From the NCBI GenBank assembly GCA_947561585.1, contig CANNZV010000322.1, forward strand, positions 186,001 through 250,000: 64,000 nucleotides of DNA, read 5' to 3'. The DNA comes from Caprella mutica. Lineage: Eukaryota > Arthropoda > Malacostraca > Amphipoda > Caprellidae. Positions 25,401 through 37,410 of this stretch are shown piece after piece. Position numbers and translations under genes: made by a program. Position 1 is the stretch's first letter. Every line of letters begins with the position of its first letter. The notes beneath the pieces were generated by a model. That model saw only the letters and a list, made by a program, of their open reading frames with translations, made no database searches and was not told where the DNA came from.

Positions 25401-25814
25401 TAACTCATTGATTGGCTATGGAGATTGACCAATAAGTGTATAGAAACACTCTGCAAGGACATTAAACAATCATGCAGTAAACAGTAGCTACAACTAACTA
25501 CATTATAGCTGTCTATGTTGAGAGTTTCAAAGCTTTTAATATTTGAAATGTAATTTAATTCAGTTAATAACATGTGCAAGGAGGAGGAGACAACAAAGTT
25601 TACTAACAACGAGAAGCTTCATTAACGGTTTAGTCCCCGCCCCCTATTGGCTCTCCTTCTATCCGACCAATCAGAGAAGAGTTATCCTTAGAAACATTAT
25701 CCGTAAGAAAAGCGTAATGCTTTCAGCACTGAACCTATAGAACTTATGCAGTAAAGAAAAATTTCTTTTGGGAGCTATATTGCTAAAAATTGATCTCACC
25801 TTATAATCTCAAAA

Positions 25815-27985
25815 TTAAGACCTAGATCTTGAGCGGCCACCACCAGCTGATCTAGAAACAGGAGAGCGGGAGCGAGGAGATCTTGACCTGCGTGGACTTC
25901 TGTCCTTAGACACAGACCTGGAGTAGGACCTGCGCCTGCGTGGAGAGCTTGACCTTGATCTGATGGGGTGATAGAAAATGAGTTCCGATAGTTTTACCAT
26001 GACGCTAATATCATTAATAAGATATTACAGAGTTCACATAATAGTCACAATCACTATCATTGAAGAATTGTCTTGATGCTGATATAATAAAATAACTAAT
26101 TGCTTCATCAGTTAATTTTTGAGCAAAAAATTTGAATATGTGAAATTGTGAAAGACAGCAATCTAATATTTGATTAGAATATACCATTTAATTGTAGAGG
26201 CATTTGTAACCTTAGCATCATAAAAATTCAAGGACTTACCACATACTATACAAAATAAGGAATCAGTATGGATGTTGAGAATTTCTCACTAATGACACGA
26301 TGGAAGAAGAAAGCATACGGACATAAACTAACGCTTCATGGATGACTGAAGACTACTTTAATAATGCGAGGAAGAAACTGTGGGTGGATGGTGTCGAAAA
26401 CACTTCTTCAGAGTGCGTAGCGTGTGTTTTCAAGGTGGAGATTGAAGGTTTCCAGATTCATTGAGTTCGAAGATTCAGATGAGGACTGTTATCTTTCCCA
26501 ATTTAAGTATTTAGAGCAAATGAACTGCCGAGATTTTATTGAATTGGTTAAGCAAAAATTTATCAATAGTTAATTAACTAATTGCTTTCAAAATGAAAGT
26601 TCATCGTTATTGATATAGATGAGAATACATTGTCAGTGTTTCAAGATTCATCAAACATTTTTGATCGGTTAAATCAGTGAATATTGAAATCATGGCACAG
26701 CCATTTGTGTGTAGGATGTAATTTTGTCAAGCAAATTTGATAAAAAAGATGGTTGAAGACAAAGGGAAGATAAGCTTCACTCTCTCATTCTGGAAGATCG
26801 AACAAATGCTCTGGGTCGCACGGTTATGGAACAGACACACAAAACTTTTAAGAAGCTGCAGTTGCAGTACTCGACCGTTTGTCCTATGAAAACAAATAAT
26901 ATACAAGCCTCGTTAATGAGGAGTGAAAGTCAAATTATCTGATTACATTTAACTACCAATATATTCTTAATATGTCATCCAAATTGTTCTGTAAATTATC
27001 TCTAAATAATAAATAGAACCATTTATTTAGATACTAGCTGCACCTGAGAGATATAATATCATTACTATATTGCTACTTCTTAAGTACCAAAATTCCTCGG
27101 GTAAGCTATTAGAACTGTAGTTCCCTAGTCATAGCAAACAGCTGAAATAGAATTTCAGCAATGAAACTATTAAACTGAAATAGTTGGCCTTTCATTTTTG
27201 GCAGTAAATAACTGAACCGAAGAATGATGGTCAATAACTCACAAAAAAACGTGTTGCTAAAATTAATAGCCATCAATTCATACAAAACCTGTTTATAATT
27301 AAAAAGTTGAATTCATGGTTTTAAATGAAGAAATATGTAGATGTCATTTCATGAATGAACCTAATTTCAAATTCGATTCTTTTTTCAATTTCCATTAGAC
27401 TCTAGTCATGTGGAATGAAGTGGCTTACCTGTAGTCTCGTCGTCCTCCACCTCCTCCACCACCACCACCTCCTCCTGAGCCTCCATTTCTGGAATTCATT
27501 CTGCAGTCTCTGGCGAAGTGACCTCTATCACCACATTGGTAGCATTTGTCTTCAGGATGAGCACCACGAGGTCTTCCACCTCCACGTCTTCCACCAGCAC
27601 CACCTCCACGTGACATACGGCCATTTGATAACTCTACTCTCACGCGACGACCACAGATTGACCTGAGAAAATTTCATTTGCTTTAAAGTTGAATGCAATT
27701 TATTGTTCTTAAAATACACCAAGTGACTAATTTTTTTACATTTTAATTAGAATGTTTATGGGTATATTACGCTCTGAAATTAACAACTCACCTTCCATCC
27801 ATTTCTTTGACAGCATCCTCTGCATCTCTCACATCATCAAACTCAACAAATGCAAAGCCTGGAGGATTACGAGCCACCCAGACATTGCTCAGACGACCGA
27901 ATGGTGAAAAAGCATCCTCAATGTCATGTTTTGATGCTGAAGACCCAAGATCTCCAATATACACTTTGCAATCAGAAGAAGGCAT
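25815..27985 (-). CDS. SR splicing factor, SRSF7/SRSF3-like (RRM, CCHC knuckle, RS), downstream copy A
   Basis: Three coding exons, 27985-27792, 27662-27429 and 25959-25815, join in frame to 190 residues. Junctions are GAAG/GTGAGT to TTCTCAG/GTCAATC and CTACAG/GTAAGC to CCCATCAG/ATCAAGG. The RRM carries RNP2 VYIGDL (8-13) and RNP1-like GFAFVEF (43-49), continuing into exon 2 as [16 protein letters not shown] knuckle [14 protein letters not shown] follows, then a long glycine tract, then a C-terminal RS domain of RS/SP repeats. This order (RRM, knuckle, RS) is that of SRSF7/9G8 and Drosophila xl6: nuclear proteins that bind exonic enhancers, promote splice-site choice and aid mRNA export. It is a head-to-tail duplicate of the gene at 31,593-33,836. 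Intron 2 carries conserved non-coding blocks listed separately. Confidence 0.93.
26240..26377 (-). other. candidate poison exon in intron 2 of SR gene A (138 nt)
   Basis: On the minus strand an acceptor CATCCACCCACAG and a donor GTATGTG/GTAAGT bound 138 bases. Spliced after exon 2, the frame runs eight codons and stops at TAG. The equivalent 138 bases in gene B differ at two positions; one turns TAG into TAA. Similarity continues past the acceptor to about 26,480, so an alternative upstream acceptor (GATAACAG/TCCTCATC) is possible; it also leads to an early stop. Poison exons that trigger nonsense-mediated decay are established autoregulatory devices of SR genes. That this one is spliced in is inference. 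Confidence 0.7.
26727..26883 (-). other. second conserved block in intron 2 of SR gene A, possible alternative terminal exon
   Basis: On the minus strand a good acceptor (TTGTTTTCATAG) precedes bases that stay open, in the phase set by exon 2, for 52 codons to a TGA. Copy B keeps the acceptor, about 65 bases of upstream intron, the frame and the stop. Over roughly 195 bases up to the indel one substitution is seen, and it is silent in this frame. The single indel is 12 bases and keeps phase. It could be an alternative last exon, another poison exon, or a non-coding splicing element. No clear donor was found. Confidence 0.5.
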
Positions 27986-28049
27986 TATTTTAGCTTTTAC
28001 TGTCTAATAATCAAATGAAATATCTGTTATAATGATCTGTAAAAATAGA

Positions 28050-31000
28050 AAGATTAGACTTTGCCTTTATCACAAAATATCAGGCACTCTGATTCGGAAG
28101 TTAGAGCTGAATCACATGTGATTTCTAAGTTCAAATGTTTAGAGACTCAAGAGCCAAGTTCTCATTTGTGTCAAACGTTGATATCAATGATGTTAGGTTT
28201 ATCTCTAATTTTAAAATCACGTGTTATTTTTGTAGCATGTTTAAGTTGAAGTTAGCGATGTCACATGAACTTCAACGCCATTCTGAATAGACAAGATGAT
28301 ATATTCATTTAAGTATTTAGTCAATTAGTTTGTCAGACGAGGAAGGAATAAATCATCTACCTAAACATTTAAATTTATCTAAGTTTGGGTTGAGGTAGGC
28401 ATGGAGAATAAGGGTGTTATTGCATCAATGGATAGCTACATGAATTGGTCTTCACAATGGTATTATGTCATTATCCAAGAGAAAGAGTTGTAGCAACTGA
28501 AACATCTCTTATGAAAATCTGAAGAATAGCACTTAATTTCGAGAAACTCCAAGTCTACACTGCAATGGTACAGATAAAGGACAAATTGATTATTGAAAGA
28601 CAGACATCGAAAAACTACATGAATTTACATCTCTGTTCAATATATCAACTGCAGTATATTAAATGTTCAGTTTCAATCTTAAGGATAATTTTCTTTAAGA
28701 AAATATAATGTAGAAAATCATGCAGTCTAAATCTTTCCATAAGATATATGAAACACTGCATTAATCAGCCATAGGTAAAATTTGGGTGATCCAGGTGCAA
28801 TAATGGAAGCGATTCAGAAGAGTTATGTTAAAACTCACCGAGACATTATTGTGATATATCTGCTGTTTAGAAATGTCAGGTATTATGGAAGAGGAGTTCA
28901 ATGTAGTCCAAGTTACTATTAAGGAAATTCTTACCAGAATAGGGAAGAAGAGACAGACATTTAAATGGCGTTTATGAAAGAATGGGACGACAGTCTACTT
29001 CTCTTGAAGAGTATCAGAACTATTTTGTTTTCTTAGTATAAAAAGGTTTTATAGAAGTTGTACAATAACAACACTTGAGCTGAATCTACCAAAAGAAACT
29101 CAAGAAGAGGATTCTTCGATGTGGCCAAATTAATGATTCTAGAGGATAGAATAGGCAGGTTATGTATTTGTAATTCTTAAAATCACCAGATAGCTAGCTA
29201 CTGATGCGAGGTAAGAAATCTCTCTGGTTTATTAGACACGATTAAGAGGTAAGAGGCTGTGTGTTTTATCTGATTCATATTTCGGTAATACTTCTATATA
29301 TGAAGACGTCTCAATATATTCAGCTGAGTACAAAATAAATAGAACTCTGTGGTACAAATACAAATTCCTAGCTATCATAATTAGATGAGGAATGATAGCA
29401 ATTCAGTATAACAAATCATTTATATCTTTAATCCTTTATTATGTAAGTATGTGGTGTCCTTATACTGATTTAATGTCTGAGAAATATTCCACAGTAGCTA
29501 TTTTAATGAGTCAACTGTATGGTAGCATCAAATTTCTTCAATCATTCAGATTTGGCCAGTAGTCATCTACCTGTAACCAGATGACTTCCAAAGATGATGC
29601 TCATTATGTTGAATAATAAAAAATGTTAATCAGCAAAAGGAAAGAGTGCCATTTTCGTAGAGGCGAATAAAAATAGTAGCACCTACTTTTTATCACTCAA
29701 AGGTAAGAAAATCTAAACTGTTTTCGCCAAAAGTTTTTTAAGTCTTAGGCTGCGCGCACACCAAAATAGAGATAAGCAAGAAAGATTGCAAGATTAAATG
29801 GGTAAAATGGTAATACTATCTACTGCTCACACTGACAGATAGTCTGAAGAGAGAAAGAAAGATTGCAAGATAGTTAAAGATAGAAGTCTCTTCTTAGATG
29901 ACTTCTCGCCAATCTTTCTTAAAGTCGAGTACTTTCGTGTTATATAAGATTTCACATGGGTAGGTGTTAAATCAGGCACGCTCAGCTATTGATGTGTAAT
30001 CCTAATATGCTGTGGCAATCTTATGAAAGTTGCCACAGCACTGAGCTATAGAACAGGGAGCTAGAACAGTCTCTGAATTTCTCCTTCAATATCAATGACA
30101 AGCCTCCTTCAATAGGATTACATTAATTAACGGCAGCAATGGAACCAAATAAAGTATTGCTGACGTTATAAGTGGCTCCCTGAACAAAGTATCCAAACAA
30201 AAGTCAGCAACACTAATCATGCATGCAGAAAGCTACTTTCTGAATGCAGATATAAATAAATGTGCCAAAAAGGAACATAACCACCAGTCACTGCACTCAC
30301 GGAGGAAGAGGAAAATGAGAAGGCGATGGACTGATAGTGAATGAAGTCTACCGAACACCACATAGTTAAAGAGAATAACCCTAGTGCTACCATATAAAAC
30401 TGTTAACATTAAAAATAAAGAGGTAAAAAATGAAGACAATCCATATTTCGAATGACAACAATTCGGGGCCCAAGGGACGTTAACCCCCTTCTCTTCCATT
30501 CACCACAGTTTCAGGATAGAGCCCTGGGGATTAGCTATATATTGAAAAAAAAAATGAAGATAATGCTTTGTTTTTAGTAGTTACAATTTATAAAATCTCA
30601 ATAGCTACGCATACACTGTAAGCTCTTCACAGTCTCTGGCAGGAAGTTATAAAAAGATATATAACACACCAATAATACCAGAGGAAGTCAGATTTTCTAG
30701 GTTTTTTCAATGCAGAGCTGGTTTTGTTTGTAAAGTAGTTTGGTAAATGAAAAAATTAGATACAATGAATATGTATATATAATTACGAAATTGCTATAAG
30801 TATTAGAACATACTTAACATTTTAGTGATAGGAAATTCTCTACTAAGATTGAAGAAAAAGAACCTACCTACACTCGCTTTTCATACATAGCTACATTGCA
30901 CTTATGACTGTGTTTGCCTTCTTTGGCTTTAGCTATCAGAGAATATATCACCAAAACATTTAACATTATATTAATGGCAAAAATTGACTATCTTTTTTAA
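28050..31000. other. spacer between the tandem SR genes
   Basis: About 3 kb containing the unknown promoter of copy A and the 3' flank of copy B. Similarity to the region upstream of gene B fades by about 28,050, which marks the duplication edge. Near 29,775-29,880 the motif AGAAAGATTGCAAGAT is repeated. A GCTGCGCGCACACC tract at 29,748 may be the end of an unidentified repeat. No gene is recognised. Confidence 0.45.
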
Positions 31001-31592
31001 AAATATACTAACATCACAATGCAGTGCAAGTTGTTTCCTATTTGTCAAATATTCAAGAAGGTTTGGATGACAACTACTTTAAATAGGGAGCTACTTAAAA
31101 AACCTAAATACAACCAGCATAGCATAGTTGAAATTAATTGAACCATTTGTACTTTAGAGAACAAATATTTTACAGTCGCTCACCCATTCTGGTAACTATT
31201 GTAGATACACATCTGAAAAACAGATATCGTGGTCACACTAATTATTGAGACTACATTGGAGATAGCTAGGTAATAGAAATTAGTAACTACAACTGAATAT
31301 GGTACATGAAAATAGCTATATGATAATAATAATTAGCTTCGTTCGTAACTTGCAATTATGATAGATGGAGCAGGAATTGACATTTTTTTATGTCAACTTC
31401 ATGAGAAAGAAATAATTTCACTATAATTGAAGTGGATTACTTGAGGATATTTGAATGTTCAACTAATTTAAGAAAAAGCACATTTTTTTGCAATAATAAG
31501 ATTACACAGATAGCCATCTTTTTTCTAAACAACACTAGTTTCCAAAATAATATTCAGTACATTTGATTACTAACTAATCTCACCTGATGATC

Positions 31593-33836
31593 TTAAGAGT
31601 AAGACCTAGATCTTGAGCGGCCACCACCAGATCCTCTAGCAAGGGGAGAGCGGGATCGTGGGGATCTTGACCTGCGTGGACTTCTGTCCTTAGACACAGA
31701 CCTGGAGTAGGACCTGCGCCTACGTGGAGAGCTTGACCTTGATCTGATGGGGGATAGAAAATGAGTGATGACAGTTAGATTAGGACACCTAGTTTAGTAA
31801 TGGATCTAATTACAAACATAATCACTATTTTTGAAGAATCCTCTTTATGCAGAGAAGATATTAAGTAGCTACTTGATTTATATGTTGAAATTTGAGACAA
31901 AAATCTAAATATGTAAAATTGTGGTAAATAGCAACCTAATATTTGATTAGAATATGCAATTAAATTGTAGCACTTGTAACCATAGCATCATAAAAATAGA
32001 AAAACTTACCACATACTATACAAAATAAGGAATCAGTATGGATGTTGAGAATTTCTCACTAATGACACGATGGAAGAAGAAAGCATACGGACATAAACTA
32101 ACGCTTCAGGGATGACTGAAGATTACTTTAATAATGCGAGGAAGAAACTGTGGGTGGATGGTGTCGAAAACACTTCATTTGAGTGCGTAGCGTGAGTTTT
32201 CAAGGTGGAGATTGAAGGGTTTCCAGGTTCATTTGAGTTCGAAGATTCAGATGAGCAATGGACTGTTCCCTTTTTCAATTTAAATATTTAGTGTAAAAGA
32301 AGTTCCGAGATTTTTTTGAATTTGTTGTTAGGCAAAAATTCAACAATCATTAACACATTGCTTTCAAAATGAGAACTTTGTTGTTACTAGTTTTAAGACA
32401 AGAAAACATTTTTTAGTCTTTCCAGATTCATCAAACGTTTTATATCAGTGAATATTGAAATCATGGCACAGCCATACACTGTGTGTAGGATGTAATTTTG
32501 TCAAGCAAATTTGATTGAAGACAAAGGGAAGATAAGCTTCACTCTCTCATTCTGGAAGATCGAACAAATGCTCTGGGTCGCACGGTTATGGAACAGACAC
32601 ACAAAACTTTTAAGAAGCTGCAGTTGCAGTACTCGACCATTTGTCCTATGAAAACAAATAATATACAAGCCTCGTTAATGAGGAGTGAAAGTCAAATTAT
32701 CTGATTACATACATATGTCACCCAAAATTTTCTGTAAATTGTTGCTAAAGAATAGATAAAACTGTTTATTGAGCAGCTACTTGCACCCCGAGAGATATAA
32801 TATCATTACTATATAGCTTCTTTTGAATCACCAAAATTCCTCGGGTAAGTCATAGAAGTTTAGAACTATAGTTCCCTAGTCACACTGAGCTTACTAGAAG
32901 TGATTGCTTTTGACCAGTAAATATGATTTATTCAATAAGTTCATTTCAACAATAATAATTAATCAAAGAATGCAGGTAGTTAGCAAGATATTTCACCTGA
33001 AATCAAATAAGAAAAAGCTGCTCATAAATAGCCAGTTTGAAGAATTGGAATAGAAATTTGAGTGATGAGACATGTTCCAAAAGCAGTCACCTAAATTACA
33101 TCTGTATAAACTGTATCATCTTACCTGTAGTCTCGTCGCCCACCCCCCGAGCTTCCATTCCTAGAATACATTCTGCAGTCTCTGGCGAAGTGACCACGAG
33201 CACCACATTGGTAGCATTTGTCCTCAGGGTGAGCACCACGAGGTCTTCCACCTCCACGTCTTCCACTCCCACCTCCACGTGATAAACGACCATTGGAAAA
33301 TTCTACTCTCACACGCCGACCACAGATTGATCTGAGAAAACATTTGATTGTGTTATATTGGTTCAGAGTTGAGACTTAAGATTGTCAATTTAGTTATACT
33401 ATTTCTATTGTTCTATGAATTGCTTTACATACTTGCTATGGTTTCACAGGTATTAGGCCTTTAGTTGTTATCACAATTTTAAATCACTAGAAAACCATTT
33501 CACATTATGATATAAATGTCTGATAAACTATTGAAATATGATACTTCTATAGAGTCATCAGAAACAAATATTAAGTATACACTTAAGAGACTTTACTTTT
33601 TATTGGTATTAACTAACAGAATTGAAATGAGATTATGCTCACCTTCCATCCATTTCTCTCACAGCATCCTCTGCATCTCTCACATCATCAAATTCCACAA
33701 ATGCAAAGCCTGGAGGATTACGAGCCACCCAGACATTGCTCAGACGACCAAATGGCGAGAAAGCATCCTCAATGTCATGTTTTGATGCTGAAGACCCAAG
33801 ATCTCCAATATACACTTTGCAATCAGAAGAAGGCAT
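31593..33836 (-). CDS. SR splicing factor, SRSF7/SRSF3-like, upstream copy B
   Basis: Three coding exons, 33836-33643, 33331-33125 and 31743-31593, give 183 residues. Splice sites and phases are identical to copy A, 5.8 kb away. The exon 1 protein is the same as in copy A except one residue near its end (REMDGR for KEMDGR). The knuckle reads [14 protein letters not shown], so aspartate became alanine. The glycine tract after it is nine codons shorter than in copy A. The RS tail ends RSRSYS rather than RSRS. All core RRM and zinc-binding residues are intact and codons are mostly conserved, so both copies look functional. Role as for copy A: nuclear regulator of splicing and mRNA export. The same conserved intron 2 blocks are present. 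Confidence 0.93.
32010..32147 (-). other. candidate poison exon in intron 2 of SR gene B (138 nt)
   Basis: Orthologous in position, length, acceptor and donor to the 138-nt segment in gene A. In the exon 2 phase it stops after eight codons, at TAA instead of TAG. Two differences in 138 bases compare with seven or eight in the 194-base coding RRM exon, so selection on the nucleotide sequence is likely. Confidence 0.7.
32501..32645 (-). other. second conserved block in intron 2 of SR gene B
   Basis: Matches 26,727-26,883 of gene A with one substitution and a 12-base deletion that keeps the frame. The same acceptor opens a frame of 48 codons ending at the same TGA. Function unknown. Confidence 0.5.
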
Positions 33837-33899
33837 TACTTTTGTTTTACAGTATTATTACCAAAAGAAATATCTGTAAATATGAACAGTATTACACAA

Positions 33900-36369
33900 A
33901 TAATTGTTAAGTATGCTGGTTCTTACCATTTAAATATCAAGACAACAGTAATCTATGGTATTCTAATTAATATCAACAGAAATTCAGAAATTAATAAACA
34001 GAAATTCATTGTAATTAAAAATAGAATAATAAAATTCAAGAAGTAAAATTGGGGAGGATAGAAGAGTCCTGTGAACTTTTAGTGCTCCAGCACTAGAATT
34101 GGTAGAGTCATAACAGTAATTATAATCAGTGAGGTTATCAGAAAGATTTAAATGATTTTTATTGGCATTTTTATCAAATCTTAGGTTTATGTAATTTCCT
34201 AAGAATTATTTCTGTCGTTTTATTGTGATAAAAGGATTAATAATTAATTATACTATTATTTCATTTTGGAAATAACATTGCTACTTGTACAGTAAAGACT
34301 AGAGAGTTTAGAGGATAATAAATGTACACTTTGGAACCAACATTCATATTGTTGATGTCAAAACTAAATTTAATAGAAAGTTGAAAAAAAAAGTGGCTCC
34401 TATATAAAAAAAAAAAACTTAATTTCCTGAAAAATTGAATGCAAAATACCACAATGCAGTATTTTTTTCAACCAAAAAAGTAGATTTTCGGATACCAAAA
34501 TTTGTAGCATTCTTGAAGTGACTCAAAATAGCATTCAAAGTTATTGGAGGACCAACCATGTTTTTGGAGGATATATATAACCATATATAAAATTGAATTC
34601 CCTATCGTTTTTGTTCATGGCATTTTTTCACTTAGACCCATAGAAAAAAAGTTATTCGAACTAACAGAGCACTATACCCACCCCCCTTCCCCCATCTTTC
34701 CAGGGGCATAGTGTCACACAGGCACATTCTATAGAGTTCTGATTTTTTTATGATAAAAAAAAAAAAATTGGGATTTTTCCATGGTCTTAATCAGATGGTG
34801 ACTATTATTATTAATGGGGTAATGGGGGATTCCTGCTCCATGTTGTAAGGACAGATAAACACTCAGGCTGTGATTGGGCCAATATGTACCTCTAATGGAT
34901 GTAAGTAGAAGACAGTACTAATCAAAAAATTGTGTGCAGTTTTAATCTTCCCATTAAATACTCTCTTGCACATAGCAAATGCATGTTTTTAGTACAATTC
35001 AAGTCACACGTAAACCAACAGCCTATTGCCAATCATCCATGTTACATAGTGTGGCAGGAAAGTCATCAGTTTGATGAGAAAATGGACATGGGTCAACTCA
35101 TTCTAATTGTTAAGTAGATATTTGGCTTCTTGTGAAGAATTTTCAGTTGAAAGCATCATTATGATGATGTGATAATATGCATTTAAAATCATAGATCCCA
35201 AAAATAATATAGACAGAGAATTAAAGGGTATTGAATCGTTCTTGACCAGTGGTATATAGTATTTGATACCATTTAATGTTGTCTATAATATTACAAAGAT
35301 CTATGATTATAACAAGTGACTGCGATGTGTACCATATATGAAGCTACACAGAGAACTTTCTCAATCGGCGATGTGTACATGTATGGTACACGCATCAAAA
35401 ATATATAGAGCTTAAATTAGATATATATCAGTTTATATTGTAAATTTTCAGGAATGGTGTACTTTGACACAAAGATTAATAACTAAAATGAATATAGATT
35501 GTGAAAATATATTTATAAATAATTATAACTGAAATTAATGCAATATATGTTTAAACCTATCACCAGTAAAGTAAACATGCTGGATCAGAAATTGCGGTCA
35601 ATGTGTTTAAATGCATATTGTCATATTGTTCCATTTCTTCCAGTCTGCAAAGTATGCGACATTTTCTGTACAAATAATCATTAATTTCCTCCTATAATTA
35701 CATGTATTTTTACAGAGAAAAGAAGCCAAAAAAAGATTCCTTGAAGAACACTTTCCCAGTTTCAGCAGACTGAGTGAAATTTTGGCTCAAAGATTGGATT
35801 ACGATTTGCCAGCCTCTATAACATGGAAATGGATATGATGAGAGGGTTGTAGCTTGATACCTACATACAAGAATATAATTGATTCAAATTCTTATGCTTC
35901 TATTCAATTTTTATATGTATGCATTTAAAAGACTGTATTTCCTGGTCAATTTTACCGACTAGACAGTTTAATTTTTTCCCTTTGAAAATAATCTTCAAGC
36001 AAAAGTGGTTGAATTTTTAGCTATTTATTCAAAGATTATTATTAATTTTTCATTTATGGTGACTAAATTAGGAAGATGTTGGTGGATCACCCAAATTGGT
36101 GGAAATACGATCCAGTCTGTAGAAAATGGTGAATGTTCAGCAATTCACAGTAAAAATTAATGTAAATAGTAAAATATAGGGATTAATTCAAGTGTTGGTA
36201 GCAAAATTTATGTAAATATAGAAATAAAATCAAATTGTTTGTAGAGAATATTACAAATAGCTACTGGCAAATATTTAGCTTTTTTTCCAGCTTTTTGAAA
36301 AAGTCAGTAGGTTTTGAAGATTTCAAGCCAAAATTTACCTGCCTGACCGGTGCCCTTTAAACTACCGGT
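33900..36369. other. intergenic upstream of SR gene B
   Basis: Should contain the 5' untranslated exon(s) and promoter of SR gene B, but I cannot place them. A C-rich patch (34,680-34,705) and A-runs (34,418 and 34,758) are seen. No open frame has recognisable domains. Confidence 0.4.
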
Positions 36370-37410
36370 GTATAGAATCACCGAAACGGACCAATTGAGG
36401 TCCAAAACGGACCGAATGGGGACCAAGCCGGACCAATTGTGGTCCAAAACGGACCGAATGGGGACCAAGCCGGATCTAATCAGGCCGAAGAAAATTTGGA
36501 GTGGAGGGGCCCTTTGAAATATTTTTTGAAGAATAATTTCCAGCTTATAGGATATGAGCATTCAAAGTAGCTATGGTTTTTTTTTTCAACATAAGTAGGA
36601 AGCTATTATCAGTTAAATAACTCGTTCTAAATATTATTATTTTTCTTCAACTTCATGTATAGTACTAACTATTTAAGTGTTTTTTATGAACTACTTAGCT
36701 CCGTTTCGACCCGGCTTGGTCCCCATTCGGTCCGTTATGGATCCCAATCTGTGATATGTATCAGTTAAAGCTGAGTGGCGCACCACAGTACAGCGTACCA
36801 GATTACGGCGCACCACTGTACATTGTATTAGATAGGTAATTTGAATACAGATTAATGATAAATGAAGTGAATTTGATAGGTAATTGTCGTATCAAATTTA
36901 TGTCTGACGCCTGACGGTACCTGAATCCAATGTTTATACTACACACTACACAGTTCAATTCTTTGATTGAGATTTTTAATTTGCAATAGAAAATAAAATT
37001 AATCATAGAAAACTGTAATTGTAATATTGAGGGGTAACTATTGACTTTCACTCTGAGGTGTAAATAAAAACTTATCAGTTAGCCCTTAGGTAGATGTAAC
37101 GGGGGGCGTGTCGCCCCTTGAACCTCCCTCAGGGCTCAGGCTCCCTGCCAGGTCATTAAACAATCATGAAGTGTGCAGAACAACAAACTAGCGGATACAA
37201 CAAACTACTTTAACTACATAACAGTTTTTCACATTGAGGTCATTAATAGAGAGTAGGTACAGAGATGCGCCGTATCGTAGTGCGGCGTGCACCGTAATTT
37301 GGTGCGCTGCTCAGCTTATAGTCATAGATACTGTTGCATTCTCAGTCTGTCCGTTTTGGACCACAATTGGTCCGTTTTGGTCCCCAATCGGTCAGTTTCA
37401 GTGATTCTAA
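36370..37410. repeat. nested inverted-repeat (foldback) region
   Basis: The outer pair is TATAGAATCACCGAAACGGA on the left (about 36,371) and its imperfect reverse complement ending near 37,410. Inside the left arm a 42-bp unit (GGACCAATTG..GGTCCAAAAC and CGAATGGGGACCAAGCC) is repeated twice from 36,388. Inverted partial copies lie at 36,708-36,745 and 37,348-37,395. A further inner pair is AGCTGAGTGGCGCACCA (36,770) against the reverse complement of 37,297-37,316. The segment 37,096-37,240 matches the element at 15,559-16,111. Probably transposons inserted into one another. Confidence 0.6.

Noticed and set aside
25815..26000. 61-codon minus frame joining [12 protein letters not shown] to the RS domain
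   Set aside because: The first residues are intron read-through; the CATCAG acceptor and phase show the RS part is exon 3 of SR gene A.
30233..30499. 88-codon minus frame with hydrophobic stretches
   Set aside because: Hydrophobicity follows from base composition; no conserved motif or splice context in the SR gene spacer.
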